Shown: positions 34,113-45,788 of the stretch, one piece after another | Layout of the letters: each line of letters starts with the position of its first letter | Position numbering within the stretch: position 1 is the first letter of the stretch | Source of the DNA: Anaeramoeba ignava | Taxonomy: Eukaryota; Metamonada; Anaeramoebidae | Direction: 5' to 3' | Assembly: GCA_028826165.1 (NCBI GenBank) | Contig: JAPDFW010000054.1 | Span: 12,501-76,500, forward strand | Length of the DNA: 64,000 bases | The notes under the pieces: generated by a model | Seen by the model: the letters and a program-made list of their open reading frames with translations, nothing else | What the model was told of the DNA's origin: nothing | The model's database searches: none | Position numbers and translations under genes: made by a program

Positions 34113-37100
34113 TTAGATAAATTCAGTTCCAAAAATAAGCTTTCTTCTCTCGGAATCACTAAGATAATGAACATTCTTAAACATTCTATTAAAACTACAA
34201 ATACCAGTAGAAAAATCATCAGAAGAAAAAGAATCCAAATCAGCCATTTGAAGAATAAGACTTTCATCAGTATTTGAAATATCCCCAATATTAATAGATG
34301 GCTGAGAATCAGGATCTCTTTCCGAATAATCCTGAATAGCTTTTTGATAAAGTTCCTTGCGTTGAACAAGTTCTTTATGAATAATTTTCTTGGCTTTAAA
34401 AAAAACTTGACGAGAAGTTGTAAGTGAGTTTTTTTTGCAATAAGACCAAAGCGATCCATAATTAGGATCTGAATTAATACAAGAGCGCAGAAGAGACGAG
34501 CAAGAAATATTATGGATTCCATTATCAAGCATTTCAAGCCGAATATATTCGATAAAAGACTCGCCATATTGCGGGGTGAATTGGATTGCGAAATCAAGAA
34601 AACGGCGAGCTTGATGAAGATTGAAGAAGGGCGAAAGAGGGGAGAGCATGATCCGAGCACCCTCGCACCAAACCTCGCCGGATTTCGGGACTTCCGCAAG
34701 CGCTCTACGGAAGGTTTGGATCTGTTGATAGAGCCCAGTGTGTTGTTTGAGCTGGATCAGAACGGACCATAATCGCCCCGTTCCAGGATGGATCTTCAAC
34801 GCATGCTCTGCAGATGAAATTGCAAGTGAAATGTTTCCTGCGCGCATTTCGAGGAGAATATCCTCGAGAAAAACTTTCCATTCGCGCGCAGATTCGCGCT
34901 TTGCTTTGTTTAGAATATATCGTGCTTCCTCGATATTCCCGACATATTCTTCAAATCTCGCGCATTCAATAAGAACAACTGCTCGCGATTTTAAAGGAAC
35001 TTCTCTCAGTGCTTGATTCAATAATCGCCGCGCTGTGTTTAAATTATCCCCGAAAAGCTCCGTTCTTGCGGCACCAAGCCAGATTCTCCAGCGGAGATTG
35101 GATGGGCATTTTAATACGGCATGGACAAATGCATCGCGGCTCTCGTTGAATCGAAGCGCGCGAGCCTCGAAATGCGCGTGCTCCATATGCACCTTCCATT
35201 TTAATTCTTTGGAAACATTTCGAATTGCGTATTGGAATGTTTTGCGGATGTTGTTGTGGATTTCGTCGTCGTTTTGGTTCTCGTGAAGAAGAGTCTTTGC
35301 GAGAACATTATCAATTGATTCTTGTCGAAGCGAAAGAATACTTGCGCGATTTGAATATGGATTTTTTGAGAGATGTTTTCGATGGCGGGATTTCTGAGGA
35401 AAAACTCGTTCGTTTTGTACATTTGGTGGCGAAACAAGATTGTGCATATGCGTGTTATCAAGAAGCATCAATGAGTTTTGATCAGAACGATCTGCGTGAC
35501 GCGGGAAGAAATTCTCCTGCGAAGAGTCATCCAGATGGAAGATTATATCATCCAACGGAAAGGAAGTTTTTGCAGAATTTTGATGATGCAGATCGAGTGC
35601 CGGATATTTTGTTTCCGTTCTTTCAAGCTCTGTTTCCAGAGAAACCTCGTCCCGATTAAGCGCAAGAATTTGCTCAATACGGAATAAAGCAAACCACAGC
35701 GGCGCGTAACGGGGATTTTCCTTGATTCCTGCTCGCGCGATGTCTGCTGCGAATACAAAGTTTCCGTTTTTTTCCTCCAGTTTGCATGCTTCATAAAAAA
35801 CAGGACCGCACCAAGGAACAAGTTGGAACAATCGCTCAAAAATTGAGCGCGCAATGTCGAGATTTCCTGCTCGTGCTTCTAATAATCCTCCCTCTAGAAA
35901 TGCTCGCCATGACTTCTCAATATCCATTCCTCTCAATCCGCGAAATACTCCTCTTGCCTCGTAAATTCTTCCTGTTTTCTCAAGATGTTTGACTACTTTG
36001 ATTATTAAATTATCGTGTTGCGGACAATAACGAAGTCCAAGTTGCAAAATTTGTTGTGATTTTTCCATCTCGCCAATTTCCTCTTCCATTTTTGCAAATT
36101 CCATCCATGGCTGCGGTGTATAAGGTTGCAGCACAATTGCTTGTCGATATAATTTCCGCGCCTTCTTGATTTCGTTATCGCGCTTTGAAAGATCTGCAAG
36201 TTCTAAAAATACTCGCCAATGCAATTTTGTTGGCAATTCTCGAACCATGTATTCCTTTGCAAATTGCCAGCATTTTTCAAGTCCGTCTTTTTCGTGTTGT
36301 TTAAATGCTTTAAAAAAATGTTTGAGTTGGTTCTTTGTTTGTTGTGTTTCCACTAATTGTGAATGCAAAATCTCGCGTGTTCTTGTGTCTTCAAGAGGTG
36401 GAAGAGCGAGCATTTCGAGTTGGTTTTTTCCGCTTGTTAAATTTTCATTTTGGATTTGATTTTCATCTTGATTTTGATTTTGATTTTGATTTTGATTTTG
36501 ATTTTGATTTTGATTTTGATTTTGATTTTGATTTTGATTTTGATTTTGATTTTGATTTTGATTCTCGTTTTCATTTTCATGTATATCTGGTGAAGTTATT
36601 CCATCATTTTCCAAGTCGAAAGATTGTAAACTTTCTAAATATGTTGTTGGACTCAATCGTGGAGATTGTATGTTTTCAATTTCTTGTCGTAAATCTTGGT
36701 TTTCTTGCTTGTTTCCTTGTGTGAATTCTTGTCTATCATGTTCTATATTTTTATTTTTATCTGATCTAAAGTAATTATCAAAATAATTTTTGTTTTCTTG
36801 CATGTAATATCCATTGAATTGATTATTATCTCTAAGTGGATAATTGAATGTATTTGGTGGGAAGTAATTTCTATTTTCATTCTTTAATTTAAATAAAAAA
36901 ATTAATTTTAATTTTGAATTTTGAATTAATTTTGAATTTATTTTTAATTTAATTTTGAATTTATTTTGAATTTATTTTGAATTAAATTTGGATTAATTTT
37001 GAATTTTTTTTTAATTAATTTTGAATTAATTTTGAATTTAATTTTGAATTTATTTTTTAATTTATTTTTAATTTTGAATTAATTTTGAATTAATTTTGAA

Positions 37101-39791
37101 TTAATTTTGAATTAATTTTTAATTTTGAATTTAATTTGGATTAATTTTGAATTTATTTTGAATTTATTTTGAATTTATTTTGAATTAATTTTGAATTAAT
37201 TTTGAATTAATTTTGAATTTATTTTGAATTTATTTTGAATTAATTTTGAATTTATTTTGAATTTATTTTGAATTTATTTTGAATTTATTTTGAATTTATT
37301 TTGAATTTATTTTGAATTTATTTTGAATTAATTTTGAATTTATTTTGAATTAATTTTGAATTAATTTTGAATTAATTTTGAATTAATTTTGGATTTATTT
37401 TGGATTAATTTTGAATTAATTTTGAATTAATTTTGAATTTATTTTGAATTAATTTTGAATTTATTTTGAATTTATTTTGAATTTATTTTGAATTAATTTT
37501 GAATTAATTTTGAATTTATTTTGGATTAATTTTGAATTTATTTTGAATTTATTTTGAATTTATTTTGAATTAATTTTGAATTAATTTTGAATTAATTTTG
37601 AATTTTGAATTAATTTTGAATTAATTTTGAATTTATTTTGAATTAATTTTGAATTAATTTTGAATTAATTTTGAATTTTGAATTAATTTTGAATTAATTT
37701 TGAATTTATTTTGAATTAATTTTGAATTTATTTTGAATTTATTTTGAATTAATTTTGAATTAATTTTGAATTTATTTTGAATTAATTTTGAATTAATTTT
37801 GAATTTTGAATTAATTTTGAATTTTGAATTTATTTTGGATTTATTTTGGATTTATTTTGAATTTATTTTGAATTAATTTTGAATTCAATTTTGAATTAAT
37901 TTTGAATTTATTTTGAATTAATTTTGAATTTTGAATTTATTTTGGATTAAATTTGGATTAATTTTGAATTAATTTTGAATTTTGAATTTATTTTGAATTT
38001 ATTTTGGATTAATTTTGAATTAATTTTGAATTAATTTTGAATTTATTTTGAATTAATTTTTAATTAATTTTGAATTAATTTTGAATTAATTTTGAATTAA
38101 TTTTGAATTTATTTTGAATTAATTTTGAATTTATTTTGAATTAATTTTGAATTTATTTTGAATCAATTTTGAATTAATTTTGAATTTTGAATTAATTTTG
38201 AATTTCAATTTTGAATTAATTTTGAATTTTGAATTAATTCTGAATTTAATTTGAATTAATTTTTAATTTTGAATTTAATTTGGATTAATTTTGAATTTTT
38301 TTTTAATTGAATTTGAAATTTAATTTTGAATTTATTTTGAATTAATTTTGATTTATTTTGAATTTATTTTGAATTTATTTTGAATTAATTTTGAATTAAT
38401 TTTGAATTAATTTTGAATTAATTTTGAATTTATTTTGAATTAATTTTGAATTTAATTTTGAATTTATTTTGATTTAATTTTGGATTTATTTTGAATTAAT
38501 TTTAAATTTATTTTGATTTTGATTTAATTTTGGATTTATTTTGAATTTATTTTGAATTAAATTTGAATTTATTTTGAATTTATTTTGAATTTATTTTGAA
38601 TTTATTTTGAATTAATTTTGAATTAATTTTGAATTAATTTTGAATTTATTTTGAATTTATTTTGAATTTTGAATTTAATTTGAATTTATTTTGAATTTAT
38701 TTTGAATTAATTTTGAATTTTGAATTTAATTTGAATTTATTTTGAATTTATTTTGAATTTAATTTTGAATTAATTTTGAATTTTGAATTTAATTTGAATT
38801 TATTTTGAATTAATTTTGAATTTATTTTGAATTTATTTTGAATTAATTTTGAATTAATTTTGAATTTAATATCTACTGATTGTCTTTCGAAGTATGAATT
38901 AATATCTTGGGGGATAAAATTAGTAAATCCATGTGGATCAAATTCATTATTATTTTGTGTAACTTCTGAATTTTTTTTAATATTTCCAAAAAAATAGTTT
39001 GGATTTCCTGTTTGTAAATGAAATGGTGGTTGTGGACTTTCTTGAATTAATGGATATTTAGGGTTTATTGATTCTGTTTCTTCTGATTTTGTTTTTTCTT
39101 CATTATCATTTGCTTCATTTGTTGTTATAAAATCTTGTTGAATTGAATTTATTTGATAAGATCTTAAAATTGATCGTGGAGATTTTGAAAAGAAAGATCC
39201 TCCTTTTGTTATTGGTTTTTCTGGTATTTGCTTTGTTTTTGAATTTGGACTTGTAAAATTTTAATTTTTAATTTTAGTTTTTATATTTATATTGATATTT
39301 ATATTTATATTTATATTTATATTTATATTTATATTTATATTATATTTATATTTATATTTATATTTATATTTATATTTATATTTATATTTATATTTTATTT
39401 ATATTTATATTTATATTTATATTTATATTTATATTTATATTTATATTTATATTTATATTTATATTTATATTTATATTTATATTTATATTTATATTTACAT
39501 TTACATTTATATTTATATTTATATTTATATTTATATTTATATTTATATTTATATTTATATTTATATTTGTATTTATATTTATATTTATTTTTAAGTTTTT
39601 AATTGTATTTATATTTAATTTTGACATTATTTATTTTTTCGAAAAATGTTAAAACAATAATTTTTATGTTAATTTATTTACTATTGTGGAAAAATTGTTG
39701 AAATTGATTTTAGATTTCTTTTTAAATTTAAAATTTCATTTTCAATTTGCTTTTGTCTTGAATTTGTTGTTGAATAAGTATTGTTTGACAT
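34113..39791 (-). CDS. HAT/TPR-repeat RNA-processing protein (Mbb1/HCF107-like), 3 exons
   Basis: Exons on minus are 39791-39682, 39249-38877 and 36881-34113, in total 3252 nt (1083 residues). The phases fit (FPQY|PNSKTK; RQS|NENRN). Exons 1-2 and the start of exon 3 encode a disordered Asn/Gln/Ser-rich N-terminus with a (NQ)n run (36455-36560). From about 36300 down runs an array of half-a-TPR repeats with the marks [66 protein letters not shown] and [19 protein letters not shown]. This is the pattern of HAT proteins that bind or organise RNA (algal Mbb1, plant HCF107). The target here is unknown; no plastid is implied. The HAT part is rich in CG dinucleotides, unlike anything else in the window. 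Intron 2 is a 1995-bp repeat. Confidence 0.85.
36882..38876 (-). repeat. HAT-gene intron 2: 2-kb (TTTTGAATTAA/TTTATTTTGAA) repeat
   Basis: The whole intron consists of alternating 11-bp units, ttttgaattaa and ttttgaattta, with occasional ttttggatt. The minus-strand donor is GTAGAT (38876) and the acceptor AAAG (36882). The order of the two unit types is irregular. Confidence 0.9.
39268..39625 (-). repeat. HAT-gene intron 1: (ATTTAT)n hexanucleotide repeat
   Basis: The atttat run is over 300 bp and the most regular in the window. It lies inside intron 1 (39250-39681). The opposite-strand frames (repeated YI or IN) are artefacts. Confidence 0.9.
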
Positions 39792-39969
39792 TTCCAAAAA
39801 AGAAATAAAAGAAAAAATGAAAAAAAAAGGAAAAAAAAATAAAAATAATTTTTAATTAAATTTGAATAATCCATATTTTTTATTATATATAATAATTAAT
39901 ATAAAAAAAATTTTTTAATTTATTTTTATTTTTCATTTTTTTTTTCATTTTTTTTTTTAATTTATTAAA
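39792..39969. promoter_or_regulatory. Divergent promoter, HAT gene / C2-EML gene
   Basis: It holds aaaaaatgaaaaaaaaagg on the HAT side. On the other, aaaaaaatttttt is followed by TTTTTCATTTTTTTTTTCATTTTTT before the ATG at 39970. Both start motifs are present. Confidence 0.45.
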
Positions 39970-42900
39970 ATGAGTATTTCACAAAAAAAATTATCAAAAC
40001 TTCAAAAAAAGCAAATCCAAGAAATGGAAAAAAGAAAAGCACAAAGAGAAGCAAGAGCTTTTCAAAGATCACAAACACAAAAAGCAAAATCACCAACAAA
40101 ATCACCAACAAAAATGCAAACAAAAATACAAACTCAAATTCAATCTCAAAATCAAAATCAAAATCAACTTAGAAAATTTTCTCAATGGGTTTTTATTTTT
40201 TTAAAAGCGGCTGAAAATTTACAAGTTTCAGATGTTTTTTGTGTTCTTTCTGCTGGTGCTTCTCAGAAATATCAATCTATGATTTCTAAATCTACTCCTG
40301 TTATTTGGAATCAAGTTCGTATTTTATTTTATTTTCTTTTATTATTTTTTTTTTGACTATTTCAATTTTTTTTTAATTTTAATTTTAATTTTAATTCCAA
40401 TTTTTTTTTCCTTTTGATGACTAATTAATTTTAATTTTAATTTTCATTTTAATTTTAATTTTAATTTTAATTTTAATTTTAATTTTAATTTTAATTTTAA
40501 TTTTAATTTTAATTTTAATTTTAATTTTAATTTTAATTTTAATTTTATTTTTAATTTTAATTTTAATTTTAATTTTAATTTTAATTTTAATTTTAATTTT
40601 AATTTCAATTTCAATTTTGATTTTAATTATAATTTTAATTTTAATTAATTTTAATATTGATTTTAATTTTAATTTTAAATTTAATTTTTAATTTTAATTT
40701 TAATTTTAATTTTAATTTTTAATTTTAATTTTAATTTTAATTTTAATTTTTAATTTTAATTTTTTTAATTTTAATTTTAATTTTAATTTTAATTTTAATT
40801 TTAATTTTAATTTTAATTTTTAATTTTAATTTTAATTTTAATTTTAATTTTTAATTTTAATTTTAATTTTAATTTTAATTTTAATTTTAATTTTAATTTT
40901 AATTTTAATTTTAATTTTAATTTTAATTTTAATTTTGATTTTAATTTTAATTTTAAATTTTAATTTTAATTTTAATTTTAATTTTAATTTTAATTTTAAG
41001 AATTTTAATTTTTAATTTTTAATTTTAATTTTAATTTTAATTTTAATTTTTGATTTTAATTTTAATTTTAATTTTAATTTTAATTTTAATTTTAATTTTA
41101 ATTTTAATTTTAATTTTAATTTTAATTTTAATTTTGATTTTAATTTTAATTTTAATTTTAATTTTAATTTTAATTTTAATTTTAATTTTGATTATAATAA
41201 AAAATAGAAATTTTACTTTGGATTAAACAATTTAACTCGTTCAATTAATATTGAGGTTTTTGGACAAAAATATACAACGTAACTTTCCTTAATTCTAATT
41301 TATTTTAATTCTAATTTATTTTAATTCTAATTTTAATTTTATTTTTTATTAATTTTAAAATTCAAGTCAATTAAAATTAAAAGAGATAAAGATTACAACT
41401 AATTCTTTGGAAGCTGGTAAATTAAAATTTGAATCAATCCAATTAGATAACGGAGGTGGAACACTTCTTTATGATATTTTTTTCAAAACATTTCCATCAC
41501 CTATCACACAACAAGTAAATAAATAAATAGCAAAAATTAAAAACAATCAAAAACCAATTTCTAATTACAAAAAAATAATTATTAAAATTTTAAAGGATTT
41601 CGAGAAAAATTTACTAGAAGCAATAGATCAACATCAGTTTGAACCACCAAAAATGAAAACGCAACCAATAAAACCACAAGTGAATACACAATCAATGAAT
41701 CAAATGAATCAATTTAATCCACCTCAATATCAACCTCAAACGAATACACAATCAATGAATCAAATGAATCAATTTAATCCACCTCAATATCAACCACAAG
41801 TGAATACACAACCAATGAATCAAATGAATCAATTTACTCCACCTCAATATCAACAACAAACGAATACACAACCAATGAATCAATTTAATCCGCCTCAATA
41901 TAAACAACAAACAAACACACAACCAATGAATCAAATGAATCAATTTAATCCACCTCAATATCAGCAACCAATGAATCAATTTAATCCACCTCAATATCAA
42001 CCTCAAACGAATACACAATCAATGAATCAAATGAATCAATTTAATCCACCTCAATATCAACCTCAAACGAATAATCAACCAATGAATCAAATGAATCAAT
42101 TTACTCCACCTCAATATCAACAACCAATGAATCAATTTAATCCACCTCAATATCAACAACAAACGAATACACAACCAATGAATCAAATGAATCAATTTAA
42201 TCCACCTCAATATAAACAACAAACAAACACACAACAAATTAATCAAGTTAATACTCCACCAATAAATCAAATGAATCAGCTCAATTTAAATGATTTAGGT
42301 CTTAATACACAATCAAAAAATTCACAAAACACTTCCAATTTTGATTTAGGTCAAGGATTCGAAATTGCAACAGATTCAGATCTCGATACAAATTCAGATA
42401 TTGATTCAGATTCAGATAATGATAAAGAACAAAGATTACAACAAAAAATGCAAAAACAAAAGGAAATGCAAAATAAACTTCGGTCTCAAAAAGAAATATT
42501 AGAAGAAACAACAGATCCTTTTCAAGGAATTGGAGGCAACCAAAATACTTCCAAAATGTTTAATAATTCACTTGAATTAGAATTTATTTATGGATATAGA
42601 GGAATAGAATCAAGAGATAATATCCAAGTAACAAGAAATCAAGAACTTGTTTATTATGCCTCAAGAATGGGAATTGTTTATAATCCACAAACTCATACAC
42701 AACGATTTTTCTTTGGACATACCACAGAAATTACATGGTAAATTAAAATTAAAATTCAAATCAAAATTAAAATTTAATTTAAAATCAAAATTAAATTTAA
42801 TTAAAATTAAAATTAAAATTAAAAATTAAATTTAAAATCAAAATTAAAATTAAAATTAAAATCAAAATTAAAATTAAAATTAAAATCAAAATTAAAATCA

Positions 42901-45239
42901 AAATTAAAATTCATTTATAATATTAATATTAAAATTAAAAATTAAATTAAAATTAAAATTAAAATTAAAATTAAAATTAAAATTAAAATAAAATTAAAAT
43001 TAAAATTAAAATCAAAATTAAAATTAAAATTAAAATTAAAATAAAATTAAAATTATAGTCTCACTCTTCATCCAAATGGTCATTATGTTGCAACAGGACA
43101 ATATGATGATGAACCTTTAATTTTTATTTGGGATTCAGAAACAGGTGAGAAAATTAGTCGATTTAAAACATCACATGATCTTGGAATTGCATCACTTTCT
43201 TTTTCAAGTGATGGCAAATATTTATTCTGTGTTTCAATGGATGAATTACATTACATTTCAATTTGGGATTGTGAAAAAAAGAAAATGATTTGTTTCGAAA
43301 TTGGAGATGAAAACAAAGTAATTTCAATATTCAAAATTAAATGTTGAAAATTATTTTAAATTTAATGAATAAATTTAAAATAATAGATTCTTTGTTCTTA
43401 TTCTAATCCATTTATTCCAAATCAATTTATTACATGTGGAATCAAAAATCTTCGATTTTGGCAATTAAATAAAAATCGAGTTACATCTGAACGTGCTGAT
43501 TTATCTTCAAAAGGAGAAATTGTTTTACATTCATTAATTATGTTTGATCAGAATAGTGTGATTACAGGTACATCAACTGGAGAAATTTTAGTTTGGGATT
43601 TACAAACCAAGAGCATTATTAAAACATTTAGAGCTCATGCTGTAATAAATTTAAAAATTAATTTAAAAATAAATTTAAAAATTAAATTAAAATTAAATTT
43701 AATAATTAAATTAAAATTAAATTTAATAATTAAAAATTAAATTTAAAATGAATTTAAAAATAATTTAAAAATTAAAAATTTAAAATTTAAAAATGAATAA
43801 AATGAATTTAATAAATTTAAATTAAAATAAATTTAAAAATAAATTTAAAAATAAATTTAAAAATAAATTTAAAATGAATTTAAAATAAATTTAAAAATAA
43901 ATTTAAAAATGAATTTAAATTTAAAAATGAATTTAAAAATGAATTTAAAAATGAATTTAAAAATAAATTTAAAAATGAATTTAAAAATGAATTTAAAAAT
44001 GAATTTAAAAATGAATTTAAAAATGAATTTAAAAATTAAATTAAATAAAATTTAATAATAAATTTAAAATAAAAGGGTCCATGTTTTGCGCTTCATACAA
44101 CAAAAGAAAATGTTTTTCTTAGTGGTGGAAAAGATGGAAAAGTTATTTTATGGGATAATCAAACATTTTCAAGAGTTAGAACAATTACAAAATTTACTGG
44201 TGGTCCTATTCGTGCTATTGATTTATGTAATAATAAAATTTATGCTGGTACTCTTAAAAATGAAATTTGGGAAGCAGATTTATCAACAGATGAAGCAAAA
44301 ACAATTATTTGTGTAATTTAAATAATAATTTTAATAATAATTTTAATAAATTTAAATAATAATTTTAATAATAATTTTTAATAATTTTAATAATAATTTT
44401 AATAATAACTTAAATAATTTAAATAATAATTTTAATAATTTTAATAATAATAATAAATTAATCAAAAAAATTAAAAGCCACATGGAGATGAAGTTTGGGG
44501 ACTTGCAACACATCCAACTCTTCCACAATTTATTACTGCAAGCGATGATAGAAGTATTCGATATTGGGATGCTTCAGAAAAAACACTAGTTTCAAAAATT
44601 AGCGTAAATGGACAACCTCGATATGTTACTTATTCCTACACAGGAGATTTAATAGCAATAGGACTTCGGGATGGAGAGTTTATTATTTATCAAACAGGAA
44701 GTTTAAAACAAGTAGCAAATCGAAAAGATATGATTTGCTCAGTAACTTATATGACATTCTCTCCAAATGATCAAAAATTTGCAATTGGATTTGAAGATGG
44801 AACAATTATGATTCATAATTCTCAATCATCATTTAGAAAATCTCTTGATTTTAAGATTCAAAGTAAAGTTTTAGCTATTGATTGGTCTGTTTCTTCGGAT
44901 TGCGTTAGAGTTTCTGATGGAAAATCTATTTCATTTTTTACTGCTGAAGAAAACATGACCATTTCTGATTTTAATTCAATTAATTGGGCTTCTTTTAATT
45001 GTTTAACAATCCAACAACTTTCTGATGCTTTGGGTTTTTCTATTGGTTTAAATTCTATTTGTGCTTGGGATAATTCCCCTTCAATTAGATTGTATGATTA
45101 TCCCATTAAGAATTCTAATAATTTCCAAAAAATTTCTGGTCATAATTCTGCTGTTACTGCTGTTAGATTCTTGCAAAATTCAAGAGTTATTAGTGTTGGT
45201 GGTCAAGATATGTGTGTTTTCCAATGGGTTGTTAAATGA
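39970..45239 (+). CDS. EML: C2-domain / EML (HELP-WD40) fusion protein, 8 exons
   Basis: Exons are 39970-40314, 41208-41278, 41367-41514, 41596-42737, 43059-43317, 43387-43641, 44076-44312 and 44478-45239, in total 3219 nt (1072 residues). All phases fit (0,2,0,2,0,0,0). Order: a basic coiled N-terminus (KKLSKLQKKQIQEMEKRK); a C2 domain (about 66-188: FSQWVFIFLKAAENLQVSD, TPVIWNQKFYFGL, SINIEVFGQKYT); a Pro/Gln/Asn repeat (QMNQFNPPQYQ, about 190-405); the HELP motif LELEFIYGYRG (about 510); and two WD40 propellers as in EML proteins (CLTLHPNGHYVATGQYDDE, GTSTGEILVWDL, LSGGKDGKVILWDN, VGGQDMCVFQW). EML proteins bind microtubules; a C2 domain binds membrane lipid, often with calcium. I know of no C2 in ordinary EMLs. 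The C2 domain lacks a full set of calcium aspartates as read here. Confidence 0.92.
40315..41207 (+). repeat. C2-EML intron 1: (TTTTAA)n repeat
   Basis: The intron is 893 bp, mostly attttaatttt with a few ttttga and ttttaatttttaa variants. The donor is GTTCGT and the acceptor AAATAG. Confidence 0.9.
42738..43058 (+). repeat. C2-EML intron 4: (AAAATT)n repeat
   Basis: The units are aaaatt with aaaatc variants, the complementary type to intron 1 of the same gene. The donor is GTAAAT and the acceptor TTATAG. Confidence 0.85.
43642..44075 (+). repeat. C2-EML intron 6: (AAATGAATTTAA) repeat
   Basis: The units are aaaaatgaattt and aaaataaattt, a third repeat type within one gene. The donor is GTAATA and the acceptor AAAAG. 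Confidence 0.85.
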
Positions 45240-45788
45240 ATTCAATTACAATTTCAATTTTAATCCAATTTCAATTTTAATCCAATTTTAATTTTAATTT
45301 TAATTTTAATTCAATTTTAATCCAATTTTAATTTAATTTTAATTTTAATCCAATTTTAATTTTAATCCAATTTTAATCCAATTTTAATTTAATCCAATTT
45401 TAATCCAATTTTAATTTTAATTTTAATTTTTAATTTTAATCCAATTTTAATTTTAATCCAATTTCAATTTTAATTTTAATTTTAATCCAATTTCAATTTT
45501 AATTTTAATCCAATTTTAATTTTAATTTTAATTTCAATTTTAATTTTAATTTCAATTTTAATCCAATTTTAATCCAATTTTAATCCAATTTTAATCTTAA
45601 TTTTATTATTTTTTTTTCACTTTCAAATTTCAATTTAATTTATTTTCGAAAATCTTTTTTTCGTTTTAATTTTTATTTTTTTTTTTTTTTGAAAAGAAAG
45701 AAAAACGGAAATTAAAATAAATTTGATTTGAAATTTTGAATTTGAAATTTTGAATTTGAATTTCTGAATTTGAAATTTGAGATTTTAA
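45240..45788. repeat. Convergent 3' region with (TTTTAATCCAA) repeat
   Basis: 45240-45600 consists of ccaattttaat and attttaatt units. 45640-45720 has T- and A-tracts, and then tttgaaatt repeats lead to the ankyrin gene stop. No gene. Confidence 0.7.

Noticed and set aside
34512-36724. Several long open frames on the plus strand opposite the HAT gene
   Set aside because: They arise because the HAT gene is GC-richer and has few stops in any frame; the minus strand has the HAT repeat pattern and consistent exons.
39292-39627. Repeated YI/IN frames on both strands
   Set aside because: Products of the ATTTAT microsatellite in an intron.
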